A stretch of DNA of 64,000 bases, taken from positions 3,328,857 to 3,392,856 of the forward strand of contig NC_016047.1 in assembly GCF_000227465.1 (NCBI RefSeq). The letters run 5' to 3'. A program made the position numbers and the translations under genes. This DNA comes from Bacillus spizizenii TU-B-10 (GTDB lineage Bacteria; Bacillota; Bacilli; Bacillales; Bacillaceae). The notes beneath the pieces are model-generated. The model saw only the letters and a program-made list of their open reading frames with translations, searched no databases and was not told where the DNA came from. Every line of letters begins with the position of its first letter. Position 1 is the first letter of the stretch. This document shows, in pieces, positions 9,026 through 17,844 of the stretch.

Positions 9026-9211
9026 TTATTTTTCGATCTTGGCAGATTTTAATTTTAATTCAAGATATACGCGGGAATCCTTTGAATATTTGTACTTCGG
9101 ATTCGTCCTGCCGTACTCCTTTGATGTATAAGAGACGTCATAATGCTTTTCAAATGATTTGATGAGCTGTTCTATTTCTTCTTGTTTTCCAGCAAGCCTT
9201 ACCTGTGCCAC
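9026..9211 (-). CDS. yvzF: Small conserved protein of the YvzF family
   Basis: 61 residues, GTG start at 9211 with GGAGG about 6 bases upstream. It begins MAQVRLAGKQEEIEQLIKSF and has a mixed alpha/beta, lysine-rich composition without membrane segments. It resembles the small YvzF (DUF3970-like) proteins of Bacillus, of unknown function. It sits between citG and gerA on the citG strand. The symbol is from memory of the family and is less certain than the gene call. Confidence 0.65.
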   Translation of the reverse strand: MAQVRLAGKQEEIEQLIKSFEKHYDVSYTSKEYGRTNPKYKYSKDSRVYLELKLKSAKIEK

Positions 9212-9327
9212 TTTGTATCCTCCGCTTTCATAAAAAACTTACACCATAAAATACTCTAACACAGTATATCATTTTTTTAACAGGAAAAGATAACCTCTAC
9301 TAAGGTTTTGGATAAGAGGTGACCTTG

Positions 9328-10776
9328 TTGGAACAAACAGAGTTTAAGGAATATATACACGATAATTTAGCATTGGTGCTTCCAAAATTAAAAGAAAACG
9401 ATGATCTGGTGAAAAATAAAAAAATGCTCTCCAACGGTCTTGTTTTTTACTATCTCTATTTTAGTGAACTGAATGATCAGAAGAAGGTTGCAGAATCGAT
9501 TAAAACCTTAATCAAAGATGAAGAGAGCCTCACGCTTGACCAAGTCAAAAAACGCCTTGACCAGCTTGACGCAAGACCCGTTGAAACAGCAGAAAAAACG
9601 GTCGAGGAGATTCTCAGCGGAAATTGTGCTGTATTTGTCAACGGTTTGGACAAAGCCTACATCCTGTCTACAGAAAAGAAAAAAACAAGAAGCCTGGCAG
9701 AGCCGACAACAGAAAAAGTGGTTCGCGGACCAAAAGTTGCGTTTGTAGAGGATATCGATACAAATATGGCTCTGATTAGACAACGGACCCCCCATCCAAA
9801 ACTCATTACAAAAAAAATCATGATCGGCAAAAACAAGCTGAAGTCGGCGGCCATTATGTACATTGAGGGCAAAGCAAAAAAGTCCGTCATAAAAGAAGTA
9901 AAAGCGCGGCTTAAAAATGTTCAACTCGAGGATATCCAGGACAGCGGAACGCTTGAGGAGCTCATTGAAGATAATAAATATTCGCCGTTTCCGCAGATTC
10001 AAAATACGGAAAGACCCGATAAGGTATCGTCGGCCCTGTTTAACGGCCGTGTGGCGATTTTGGTCGACAGTTCACCATTTGTGCTGCTGGTGCCGGTTTC
10101 TCTCGGTGTCCTGATGCAGTCCCCGGATGACTACTACGAACGCTGGATTTCAGCATCTCTTATCCGGTCGCTGCGGTTTGCTTCTATCTTCATTACCTTG
10201 TTTTTGTCATCGATTTATATTGCACTCGTTTCCTTCCATCAGGGGCTGCTGCCGACCGCGCTCGCCGTCACGATTTCGGCAAACAGGGAAAACGTGCCGT
10301 TTCCACCGATATTTGAAGCCCTGCTGATGGAAGTAACCATCGAGCTGCTCAGAGAAGCCGGGCTGCGTCTTCCAAACCCGCTCGGCCAGACAATCGGGCT
10401 CGTTGGTGGCGTTGTCATCGGACAGGCGGCTGTAGAGGCGAATCTCGTCAGTTCGATTATGGTCATCGTTGTCAGCGTCATTGCCCTTGCATCCTTTACC
10501 GTTCCTCAATACGGAATGGGTCTGTCTTTTCGGGTCCTGCGTTTTATTTCGATGTTTTCCGCTGCTATTCTTGGGTTGTACGGGATTATTTTGTTTATGC
10601 TTGTCATTTATACGCACTTAACGAGACAAACGAGCTTTGGATCTCCTTATTTTTCGCCAAACGGATTCTTCAGCCTGAAAAACAAGGAGGATTCCATTAT
10701 CCGTCTCCCAATTAAAAACAAACCAAAAGAGGCGAATAATCCAAATGAGCCAAAAACAGACTCCACTAAAACTTAA
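9328..10776 (+). CDS. gerAA: Spore germinant receptor subunit A
   Basis: 482 residues from the TTG at 9328 (first residues MEQTEFKEYIHDN), chosen because AGGTGA is spaced correctly. A large hydrophilic N-terminal domain (about 1-240) precedes several transmembrane helices and a short hydrophilic tail. GerAA, with GerAB and GerAC, forms the L-alanine-responsive germinant receptor in the inner membrane of the spore. It is the first gene of the gerA operon and overlaps gerAB by 32 bases. In B. subtilis the operon is expressed in the forespore under SigG; I did not find a convincing SigG promoter by eye. Confidence 0.95.
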   Translation: MEQTEFKEYIHDNLALVLPKLKENDDLVKNKKMLSNGLVFYYLYFSELNDQKKVAESIKTLIKDEESLTLDQVKKRLDQLDARPVETAEKTVEEILSGNCAVFVNGLDKAYILSTEKKKTRSLAEPTTEKVVRGPKVAFVEDIDTNMALIRQRTPHPKLITKKIMIGKNKLKSAAIMYIEGKAKKSVIKEVKARLKNVQLEDIQDSGTLEELIEDNKYSPFPQIQNTERPDKVSSALFNGRVAILVDSSPFVLLVPVSLGVLMQSPDDYYERWISASLIRSLRFASIFITLFLSSIYIALVSFHQGLLPTALAVTISANRENVPFPPIFEALLMEVTIELLREAGLRLPNPLGQTIGLVGGVVIGQAAVEANLVSSIMVIVVSVIALASFTVPQYGMGLSFRVLRFISMFSAAILGLYGIILFMLVIYTHLTRQTSFGSPYFSPNGFFSLKNKEDSIIRLPIKNKPKEANNPNEPKTDSTKT

Positions 10777-11842
10777 TACCTTTCAAGGTATATCTATTGT
10801 TGCAAATACGATGCTTGGGGCCGGTCTTTTAACATTGCCGCGAGCGCTGACCAGTAAGGCTAATACTCCTGACGGCTGGATCGTGCTGATATTAGAAGGT
10901 ATCATTTTTATCTTTTTTATTTATTTAAACACGCTCATTCAGAAGAAACATCAATACCCCTCTCTGTTTGAGTATTTGCAGGAAGGGCTTGGTAAATGGA
11001 TCGGTAGCATTCTCGGCCTTTTGGTCAGCTGCTATTTTATCGGAGTGGCCAGCTTTGAAACCAGGGCAATGGCTGAAATGGTAAAGTTTTTCCTGCTGGA
11101 GAGAACGCCGATTCAGATCATTATTTTAACGTTTATATGCTGTGGCATCTATTTAATTGTTGGGGGGTTAAGTGATGTATCGCGGCTGTTTCCCTTTTAT
11201 TTAATGATAACGATTATTATTTTGCTTGTTGTATTTGGGATCAGTTTTAAAATTTTTGACATCAATAATTTGCGCCCTGTTTTAGGTGAGGGCCTTGGAC
11301 CCGTTGCAAACTCCCTTACTGTCGTTTCCATCTCTTTTTTAGGAATGGAAGTGATGCTGTTTCTTCCTGAACATATGAAGAAAAAGAAATACACATTCAG
11401 ATACGCGGCTATCGGCTTTCTGATTCCGATTATTTTATATATCCTGACGTATGTCATCGTTGTTGGGGCTTTGACCGCTCCTGAGGTAAAAACGCTGATC
11501 TGGCCGACGATTTCTCTCTTTCAGTCTTTTGAGCTCAAAGGAATATTCATTGAAAGATTTGAATCGTTTTTACTGGTCGTCTGGATCATTCAATTTTTCA
11601 CAACGTTTGTCATTTACGGGTATTTTGCCGCTAACGGGCTGAAGAAGACGTTTGGATTATCGACTAAAAAAAGCATGGTGATCATCGGTGCGGCTGTCTA
11701 TTATTTTTCTTTATGGCCGGATGACTCTAATCAGGTCATGATGTACAGCGATTATCTCGGATACATTTTCGTCTGCCTGTTTCTGCTTCCCTTCATTCTC
11801 TTTTTCATTGTCGCTCTCAAAAGGAGGATTACAGCAAAATGA
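10745..11842 (+). CDS. gerAB: Spore germinant receptor subunit B (APC-type membrane protein)
   Basis: 365 residues with about ten predicted transmembrane helices, related to the amino acid-polyamine-organocation transporter fold. In the GerA complex this subunit binds L-alanine. The gene starts within gerAA (32-base overlap) and overlaps gerAC by 4 bases (ATGA), so the three are translationally coupled. The N-terminus (GISIVANTMLGAGLLTLPR) shows the broken first helix typical of the fold. Confidence 0.95.
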   Translation: MSQKQTPLKLNTFQGISIVANTMLGAGLLTLPRALTSKANTPDGWIVLILEGIIFIFFIYLNTLIQKKHQYPSLFEYLQEGLGKWIGSILGLLVSCYFIGVASFETRAMAEMVKFFLLERTPIQIIILTFICCGIYLIVGGLSDVSRLFPFYLMITIIILLVVFGISFKIFDINNLRPVLGEGLGPVANSLTVVSISFLGMEVMLFLPEHMKKKKYTFRYAAIGFLIPIILYILTYVIVVGALTAPEVKTLIWPTISLFQSFELKGIFIERFESFLLVVWIIQFFTTFVIYGYFAANGLKKTFGLSTKKSMVIIGAAVYYFSLWPDDSNQVMMYSDYLGYIFVCLFLLPFILFFIVALKRRITAK

Positions 11843-12960
11843 AAATCCGGATTTTATGTATGTTCATATGCACCCTATTACTGGCCGGATGCTGGGACAG
11901 CCGGAATATTGAGGAATTAAGCTTGGTGATCGGAGTAGGTCTAGACAAGCCTGATGATAAAAATTTAGAACTGACACAGCAGATTCTCGTCCCGAAAAAA
12001 ATCAGCTCCAAGGAAGGCTCTTCATCTGACCCGACACAGCTTGCTATCACAAAGGGGGAAACTGTCCATCAAATGATGAGAACATCTGCATTAAAGCATA
12101 ACCCTACGTTTTCACAGCATTTGCGTCTCATTCTGCTTTCCAAGAGCGTGATTGCGGATCATATTGGAATGGACGCGATCATTAACCAGTTTGTCAGAGA
12201 CAACGGAACAAGGAGGAGTTCGTACGTCTTTGTCACCGATGGCAGAACTAAGGATATATTTAAAATGAATGATCAAGGCGAGCCCGCATCCAATGTAATT
12301 TATGATCTGACAGAGAATAATGCGGTAACGATCAGAATGATGGAGCCTGTTACATTGGGGGAGATCTCAGAACACTTGACCTCTGACGATTCGTTCCTCA
12401 TCCCTCATGTCGGTAAGGAAAACGGCAAACTCGCAATAAACGGTGCTGCTATCATCAAAAATAAATTATGGAACCGGAATTTAACACCGGTTGAGGTTCA
12501 AAATATCAACTTATTTACAGGCACTGTCGAGGGAGGGGTCATTGATATGAGGCATAATGGCAATCTTTTTTCTTATGAAGTGTACTCCAGCAATCGCAAG
12601 ATCAAGACAGACTACAAGGACGGAACGTTCAAATTCACCGTCACACGCAATATTGAAGGCCGTTTATCAGAGGACTGGAATCCGAATGAAGATTCATTTA
12701 AGGATTCATATATCAAAGATATTGAAAAGACAGTCGAAAAACGATTACACAAAACAGTAACAGCATTTATTACAGGCAAACTGCAGAAAGATATCAAAGC
12801 AGATGTCACCGGGCTGGGAAACGAGGTCAGAATTCATTATCCTCAAAAGTGGAAAAAGATTGCAAGAAAATGGGATGATGATTATTTCAGCAATGCGGAA
12901 ATAGACTACCGGGTCAATGTGGTTGTCAGAGACTTCGGGACGAAAGGCGCAAACAAATAG
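11839..12960 (+). CDS. gerAC: Spore germinant receptor lipoprotein subunit C
   Basis: 373 residues with a lipoprotein signal peptide. The lipobox LLAGC places the lipidated cysteine at C18, followed by WDSRNIEELS, the signature opening of GerC subunits. The rest is the soluble Ger(x)C domain on the outer face of the spore inner membrane. It is the last gene of gerA. It converges on liaR with only 7 bases between stop codons and no strong terminator there. Confidence 0.95.
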   Translation: MKIRILCMFICTLLLAGCWDSRNIEELSLVIGVGLDKPDDKNLELTQQILVPKKISSKEGSSSDPTQLAITKGETVHQMMRTSALKHNPTFSQHLRLILLSKSVIADHIGMDAIINQFVRDNGTRRSSYVFVTDGRTKDIFKMNDQGEPASNVIYDLTENNAVTIRMMEPVTLGEISEHLTSDDSFLIPHVGKENGKLAINGAAIIKNKLWNRNLTPVEVQNINLFTGTVEGGVIDMRHNGNLFSYEVYSSNRKIKTDYKDGTFKFTVTRNIEGRLSEDWNPNEDSFKDSYIKDIEKTVEKRLHKTVTAFITGKLQKDIKADVTGLGNEVRIHYPQKWKKIARKWDDDYFSNAEIDYRVNVVVRDFGTKGANK

Positions 12961-12967
12961 CAGACGC

Positions 12968-13603
12968 CTATTTTACGAGGTGATTTCGGTGTGCGTACAC
13001 CGCCGCCTGCGTCCGGTCACTGACATCCAGTTTTGATAAAATATTGGTGATATGGGTTTTGACTGTTTTAATGGTGATAAACAGTTCCTCGCCTATTTCT
13101 TTGTTTGTTTTTCCTTCTGCGATCAGGCAGAGAATTTCGAGCTCCCGTTTCGTAAGTGATTCATGCGGGAGCGCGTTTTCACCTGTGTGGCGCAGCCGGG
13201 ATAATACTTTTCCCGCCACTTTTGATTCGAGCTTTGGCTCTCCCTTGCTTGCGGCGCGGATGGCATCGGCGATTTCCGCAGCTTTTGAGGTTTTCAATAG
13301 ATAGCTGAGCGCACCAGCTTCAATGACCGGATACACTTTGTCATCATCAATGAAGCTTGTGAGCACTATAATTTTCGGATCTGGAAGCTCCCGGCAAATT
13401 TGCTTTGTGGCTTCAATGCCATCCATGCCCTCCATGACAAGATCCATTAAAATGACATCTGGCGACAGTTCCACAGCAAGCCGCACGCCTTCGCTGCCGT
13501 CAGACGCTTCGCCGATGACTTCAATATCGGGCTGTGCCTCCAAAAAAGCCGCGAGCCCCATTCTGACCATTTCATGATCATCAATCAATAATACTCGAAT
13601 CAC
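12968..13603 (-). CDS. liaR: NarL/LuxR-family response regulator of cell-envelope stress
   Basis: 211 residues: receiver domain with D8-D9 and phospho-acceptor D54 (ILMDLVM), then a LuxR-type helix-turn-helix (LTKRELEILCLIAEGKTNKEIGEELFI). The start is GTG at 13603 with GGAGAG inside liaS; the genes overlap by 23 bases. LiaR, phosphorylated by LiaS when lipid II-binding antibiotics or detergents perturb the envelope, activates the liaI promoter. It is the last gene of liaIHGFSR. Confidence 0.96.
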   Translation of the reverse strand: MIRVLLIDDHEMVRMGLAAFLEAQPDIEVIGEASDGSEGVRLAVELSPDVILMDLVMEGMDGIEATKQICRELPDPKIIVLTSFIDDDKVYPVIEAGALSYLLKTSKAAEIADAIRAASKGEPKLESKVAGKVLSRLRHTGENALPHESLTKRELEILCLIAEGKTNKEIGEELFITIKTVKTHITNILSKLDVSDRTQAAVYAHRNHLVK

Positions 13604-14663
13604 GTTCGTTCTCTCCTTTTTCTTCCGGGAAAATCGGAACCTTCACTTCGATTTGTGTGCCTTTTCCTTCTACTGAAATCACTTCGGCGACCCCGCCGAT
13701 TTCGCTTGCACGTTCTTTCATAGAGTTCAAGCCGTATGAGGATGCTTTCACCTGATCATTTTTAAAGCCTTTTCCATTATCAATCACCTTTAGCCGGAGC
13801 TGATTGTTCTTTACGCCCAGAATCACGGATACTTTTGAGGCTTTTGAATGTCTAAATACATTCGAAAGGGCCTCCTGAACGATTCTGAACAAATGATCTT
13901 CCATCCCCTTAGATATCGGCGTGTCCTGAATATCCCACTCAATATCAAGCGGCTGTTTCTTCCGGAACTCGTCCAAAAGCTCCGTAAGCCCCTCTTTCAG
14001 TCCTTTTCCTTCAAGGGTAACAGGCCTTAAATGGAGCAGCAGCGCCCTCATTTCATTTTGGGCTTCACCTGCCATATGCTCGACCAGCTGGATCCGCTTG
14101 ACCGTTTTATCATCAGCATCCTTGACATGTTCCAACACAGCTGATGTCATCATTGATATTGCAAAGAGCTGTTGGCTGACTGCATCATGAAGATCTCTTG
14201 CCAATCGCTGGCGTTCTTCTGAGATGACTGACTTCTTCATTTGCGCCTGCCATTCCGCACGTTCATTTGAAAGTTTTTGCAAGGAAGCGACTTGAAGCTC
14301 CACGCGCTTTGCCATTTCATTCAGCTGATCGGCGGCCAGGCCGATTTCATCATCTCCAAGCGGGGGTATTCGATAAGCGAAATTACCGTTTTCAAAGATT
14401 AAAATCGATTCGACTAATGAATCAACCCTTGTCTTCAGCCGGTTGCCGTACATATACCCTGAGGCAAAACCAACCGTCACACTGATCAGAAGCAATATCA
14501 GGATAAACGGAATTCCGAACCAGCTTGATGACAGCAAAACAAGCGGATCGAGCCGATAATAAAACATCATAAAGGAAATCAAACAGGCAAAAAGGAGCAG
14601 GCTGATTCCCGTTGTCATGCGGATGGCGCGCCACTGAAGGCTGGCAAGCAGTTTTTTTCTCAT
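13581..14663 (-). CDS. liaS: Sensor histidine kinase of cell-envelope stress
   Basis: 360 residues: two transmembrane helices (about 17-36 and 50-70) separated by a very short external loop, a HAMP region, a HisKA_3 domain with phospho-acceptor H159 (RQRLARDLHDAVSQQ) and a HATPase domain. The tiny external loop marks an intramembrane-sensing kinase that relies on LiaF as its regulator. It overlaps liaF by 4 bases and liaR by 23. Confidence 0.96.
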   Translation of the reverse strand: MRKKLLASLQWRAIRMTTGISLLLFACLISFMMFYYRLDPLVLLSSSWFGIPFILILLLISVTVGFASGYMYGNRLKTRVDSLVESILIFENGNFAYRIPPLGDDEIGLAADQLNEMAKRVELQVASLQKLSNERAEWQAQMKKSVISEERQRLARDLHDAVSQQLFAISMMTSAVLEHVKDADDKTVKRIQLVEHMAGEAQNEMRALLLHLRPVTLEGKGLKEGLTELLDEFRKKQPLDIEWDIQDTPISKGMEDHLFRIVQEALSNVFRHSKASKVSVILGVKNNQLRLKVIDNGKGFKNDQVKASSYGLNSMKERASEIGGVAEVISVEGKGTQIEVKVPIFPEEKGENERDSSIID

Positions 14664-15385
14664 ACGTACTTCACATCCACATCACCGATAAATAAGGAAA
14701 CGGACACTTTGACACGGCGCTTTGACTCGCTGAAATCGGAGGACGCGGCATATACCTTCGTGCTTAATCCGCTTTTCTTCGAGCCAATCAGATTGATATC
14801 TCCGATAAAAACAGCCGAGCTGACAGCCACTTCAAGGTCTGATGGCACATAAATATCAACGTTTCCAATGACTCCGCTAATGACAATTGTACTTTCTCCC
14901 TCGGGAATCATCGCTTTAGACAAGTCGATTTTGATATCACCGATAAAACCAGAGACATTTAAATCATTCAGGTCAAACGGCTGCTTCATCATTTGCAGCT
15001 CTCCGATAAAAAAGCTGCGCATGTCAGGATGTTTCTCATCTTTTGGCGGCTCATGCCGTTCTTTTTTAGTGAGATCGATCCGTTTTTCATTCGATTCAAA
15101 TATTGGCTTTCCTTTGACAAGCCTGTAGCCGGCGTAAATCAGAAATGCGGCAAACACATAGCCGAATAAATTAAAGGTGATGCTGAAGAGGTTTTTCAAG
15201 AATAGAAATGCGGCAAAGATGTACATGACGGAACCGAGCCAATCACGGGAATATCTTTTCAAGAAATAGCCGGCAATCAGAAAAAAGAGCGGCCAAAACA
15301 GCAGATCGCCTATTCCGATAATTTGCAAAAACATGCTGATGCCGAATAAAGCAATGATAAATCCGAGAAGCTGTTTTTTTGTCAT
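14660..15385 (-). CDS. liaF: Membrane inhibitor of LiaRS
   Basis: 241 residues: an N-terminal block of short transmembrane helices (about 1-95) and a soluble C-terminal beta-rich domain of the cell-wall-active-antibiotics-response type (repeated IGDI/FIGD units). LiaF keeps LiaS off in unstressed cells; its loss gives constitutive liaI expression in B. subtilis. Its ATGA overlap with liaS suggests fixed stoichiometry of inhibitor and kinase. Confidence 0.95.
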   Translation of the reverse strand: MTKKQLLGFIIALFGISMFLQIIGIGDLLFWPLFFLIAGYFLKRYSRDWLGSVMYIFAAFLFLKNLFSITFNLFGYVFAAFLIYAGYRLVKGKPIFESNEKRIDLTKKERHEPPKDEKHPDMRSFFIGELQMMKQPFDLNDLNVSGFIGDIKIDLSKAMIPEGESTIVISGVIGNVDIYVPSDLEVAVSSAVFIGDINLIGSKKSGLSTKVYAASSDFSESKRRVKVSVSLFIGDVDVKYV

Positions 15386-15418
15386 TCCTAGTGTCCGCCT
15401 CCTTTCTTCTGCCTGGTG

Positions 15419-16291
15419 CTACCGTATCGTTAGATCCCCGCTGTCCGTTTTGATATCGATTTGATACTGGCCGTTTCCTTGCAAGCCTGTGATTTGATGA
15501 TGTTCTTTATGTGCTGTATCAGCAAATGAATACGGCGAACTAACCTCTCCGCTCGTTGATTTTGCGTTGACTGTAAAGCTGCCATTTTGGGGAAGGCTCA
15601 AATCCGCATCACCGCTTGTCAGTGTGACAGATAAAGGACCCGTTACCTTTTTCGATGCAGCATCTAGGTTTCCTGAAGTCATCCTTACATCAAGAGAGCC
15701 TGATACATCAGCCAGATTTGCGTCTCCTGAAGCTAAGTCAATGCTGGTTGTTTTGGAGATGGTGTTTGAAATGGTAACATCTCCGGATGACCCCTTTACT
15801 TTCAGATCTTTAAGGCGGACGTCCGTCACTCTCATATTTCCGCTCGCAGATACTGCGTTCAGCCCGGAAAGCACAAGATGATGATTCCCGTCCACTGACA
15901 CGTCACCACTTGAGGTTCGCACCGTCAGATGCCCTTTATACTCATATGGAATCCGGACAATAAGGGAAGAGCGATTAAACCCATTCAAAAATTGAAATTC
16001 CTTTTCCTTTGTGGTCAGCTCCAGTTTTCTTCTGTTTTCAGTAACAAATAACTTTCCTGAGTCTCCTGAAATGCCTGCCGATATGTCATTTCGCTCTTCT
16101 GCTATGATCTGGACATCCTTGTTATCTGACTCAATGACTACGCTGTCGATGTCTCGCGGCGATGCGCTGGCTGAATCGGCTTCTGTGCCGTTTACGAAAC
16201 CCAAGCCTGCAGCAAACACGTCTTTTACGACGACGGCGAAAAATATAAGAATACCGGCAGTGATCAACAGTTTGCCCAGCATTTTTTTCAT
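15419..16291 (-). CDS. liaG: Membrane-anchored beta-repeat protein of the lia operon
   Basis: 290 residues: an N-terminal signal or anchor (about 5-27), then an extracytoplasmic domain of repeated SGD/SGN-containing beta strands ([42 protein letters not shown]), the DUF4097-type putative adhesin fold. Its role is not established. It is separated from liaH by a hairpin and 100 bases, and in B. subtilis has its own weak constitutive promoter feeding liaGFSR. Confidence 0.93.
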   Translation of the reverse strand: MKKMLGKLLITAGILIFFAVVVKDVFAAGLGFVNGTEADSASASPRDIDSVVIESDNKDVQIIAEERNDISAGISGDSGKLFVTENRRKLELTTKEKEFQFLNGFNRSSLIVRIPYEYKGHLTVRTSSGDVSVDGNHHLVLSGLNAVSASGNMRVTDVRLKDLKVKGSSGDVTISNTISKTTSIDLASGDANLADVSGSLDVRMTSGNLDAASKKVTGPLSVTLTSGDADLSLPQNGSFTVNAKSTSGEVSSPYSFADTAHKEHHQITGLQGNGQYQIDIKTDSGDLTIR

Positions 16292-16351
16292 TCGATTTCA
16301 TCCTTCTCATTCATTCTATTATAAAGGAAAAGCCTGTGAATTGATACGTGC

Positions 16352-16389
16352 GGAAGGGAAGGACTTGACCGCAAATCCTTCCCCGTTCC
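16352..16389 (-). terminator. Weak terminator-like hairpin between liaH and liaG
   Basis: The minus strand forms GGAA-GGGGAAGGA paired with TCCTTCCC-TTCC around a 12-base loop, with no U-tract after it. This suits partial read-through from strongly induced liaIH into liaGFSR. Confidence 0.55.
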
Positions 16390-16391
16390 GC

Positions 16392-17072
16392 TTATTCATT
16401 TGCTGCATGTGATGTCTGATCTGTTTTTTGCAGTGAGAGCGCCCGCATTTTTTCAATCTCCGCTTCCACATCGTCTGCGAATTCTTTGCGCGTGAGTTCT
16501 GTGCCGGCTTCCGCTGACTTTGAATAATTCGCGCGGATTTCCATTTCTTCAATACGGTTTTCAATACGCAAAAATTCACGATACGCGCTTTCGCTGTCAA
16601 TTTTGTCAAATGTCGTATTCATATGCTCTTTTGCTTTCGCGGCATTTGCCCGGGCAATCAGCGCCTGCTTTTTATCCTTTACGTCCTGTAGCTTTGTTTC
16701 AAGTGCAGCCAGCTGTTCTTTCAGATCAGTCAGCTGACTGTTCGCTTGTTCATAGGACGCTTTATGTTCAGCCGCCTTCCCTTCTAAATACTTCATTTCA
16801 GTCAGCGCCTTTTTCGCCAGCTCTTCTTCGCCTGCGTCAAATGCAAGCTGTGCCTGATTTTGGCGTTTTCCAGCCATTTCAGCTGCTTCTTCATATTTTT
16901 TCTTAAATTGATAGGCAATCGTGTGCTGTTTCACAATTGTTTGTTTTGCTTTTGCAATGTCGCTTTCCATATCACGGACATATTGATTCAGCATCACCTT
17001 TGGGTTCTCCATTTTATCAAGACCTTCATGAACTGACGCAACAAACATGTCTCTCATTCTTTTTAATACCAT
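16392..17072 (-). CDS. liaH: Phage-shock PspA/IM30-family protein
   Basis: 225 residues, almost entirely helical coiled coil, opening VLKRMRDMFVASVHEGLDKMENPKVMLNQYVRDM as in PspA/Vipp1 proteins. It forms large ring-like oligomers and is recruited to the membrane by LiaI under envelope stress. It is the main effector of the Lia response together with LiaI. The gene lies 26 bases downstream of liaI and is followed by a weak terminator. Confidence 0.96.
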   Translation of the reverse strand: MVLKRMRDMFVASVHEGLDKMENPKVMLNQYVRDMESDIAKAKQTIVKQHTIAYQFKKKYEEAAEMAGKRQNQAQLAFDAGEEELAKKALTEMKYLEGKAAEHKASYEQANSQLTDLKEQLAALETKLQDVKDKKQALIARANAAKAKEHMNTTFDKIDSESAYREFLRIENRIEEMEIRANYSKSAEAGTELTRKEFADDVEAEIEKMRALSLQKTDQTSHAANE

Positions 17073-17098
17073 ACCTGATTCCTCCTAATATGCTGATA

Positions 17099-17479
17099 TT
17101 ATTTTTTCTTCAAAAATTCTTCCCATTCGTCATCAAAGTGAGATTGGTAGGCAGCCGAAGCCGGTTCAGGATCAAAAGATGACACACCGTTATCAGCTGA
17201 TCCGTTTTTCATGAGCTTCCAGCCGTAATACACCATAGCGGCCGCCAGCGCAATTCCGACGACAAACGGAAGTGAACAGATGAGCATGATCGCTCCGATA
17301 CCGCCCAAGATGATTCCTGTGATCGTTTTTCCTGCGGCAAATCTTTTCATTCCTGCGTATGTCATCAAGCTCCCTATGGCGAGCGGGATGATAAAGCCGA
17401 AGCTTCCTCCTCCAAAAAAGACGGAGATCCCAAATACAATTAATAAGAATCCGCCTATTGTTTTCTTGTTTATCTTCAT
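17099..17479 (-). CDS. liaI: Small membrane anchor for LiaH
   Basis: 126 residues with short hydrophobic, glycine-rich helices (about 8-60 and 65-90) and an acidic soluble tail ending DDEWEEFLKKK. LiaI recruits LiaH to the membrane. It is the first gene of the operon, preceded by an AGGAGG site and a LiaR-type operator about 85-100 bases upstream. Confidence 0.94.
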   Translation of the reverse strand: MKINKKTIGGFLLIVFGISVFFGGGSFGFIIPLAIGSLMTYAGMKRFAAGKTITGIILGGIGAIMLICSLPFVVGIALAAAMVYYGWKLMKNGSADNGVSSFDPEPASAAYQSHFDDEWEEFLKKK

Positions 17480-17561
17480 GCAGATCCTCCTTTCGTTTTC
17501 CTTGTCTTCATCTTAAACAAATTGGCATTTGCGCAAAACGAATCAGAGATTGATTTTTATA

Positions 17562-17577
17562 TAAGACCGGAGTCGTA
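17562..17577 (-). promoter_or_regulatory. Candidate LiaR box upstream of liaI
   Basis: On the minus strand the site reads TACGACTCCGGTCTTA: 6-base arms with one mismatch around TCCG. It sits 83-98 bases before the liaI start, where the LiaR-dependent promoter is located in B. subtilis. Confidence 0.7.
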
Positions 17578-17606
17578 TCTTGTGCCGGACCTATGGACAC
17601 AAAAAA

Positions 17607-17631
17607 ACACCATGCACGAGGCATGGCGTTT
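17607..17631. repeat. Copy 1 of a 25-base direct repeat carrying the yvqJ terminator hairpin
   Basis: The copy contains CCATGC-ACGAG-GCATGG. On the minus strand it is followed directly by TTTTTTT, making a complete intrinsic terminator for yvqJ. A second copy at 17811-17835 differs at one base. Confidence 0.85.
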
Positions 17632-17810
17632 AAGATTGTTGACAAAATTCTAAAACGGTTTATAGTTTTAGGATTTTGTCATCCTTTCAGCGTGATTGAA
17701 AACCCTTGAAGTTTAGGAAAGGCGAGCATCGGAGCACAGCGAATGTTGGAATTCGTGAGCACCGAAGCGCAGGCTTGACAATGAATGCGAGGGTTTGTCT
17801 ACACGCTGAC
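17632..17810. repeat. 179-bp structured element inserted in the yvqJ terminator
   Basis: This occupies most of the 365-bp gap between liaI and yvqJ. It contains a 16-bp near-perfect hairpin (GACAAAATTCTAAAAC at 17641-17656 with its complement at 17665-17680). A nested long-range stem pairs CAGCGTG (17688-17694) with CACGCTG (17802-17808) and AAACCCT (17700-17706) with AGGGTTT (17790-17796). Inside are related blocks GAGCATCGGAGC and GAGCACCGAAGC and a CGAAT/ATTCG hairpin. It is flanked by 25-base direct repeats. It resembles what I recall of the dispersed approximately 190-bp intergenic repeat of B. subtilis, but I cannot confirm identity. No ORF is convincing in it. Confidence 0.6.
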
Positions 17811-17835
17811 ACACCATGCACGGGGCATGGCGTTT
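17811..17835. repeat. Copy 2 of the 25-base direct repeat
   Basis: 24 of 25 bases equal copy 1, with the same CCATGC/GCATGG hairpin. It lies next to the yvqJ stop codon but lacks the T-run on the minus strand, because the element follows it. Confidence 0.85.
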
Positions 17836-17844
17836 CAAAACCCT

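Noticed and set aside
9292..9307. AACCT-N6-AGGTT inverted repeat just upstream of gerAA
   Set aside because: Five-base arms are too short to separate from chance, and no regulator is known to use this motif.
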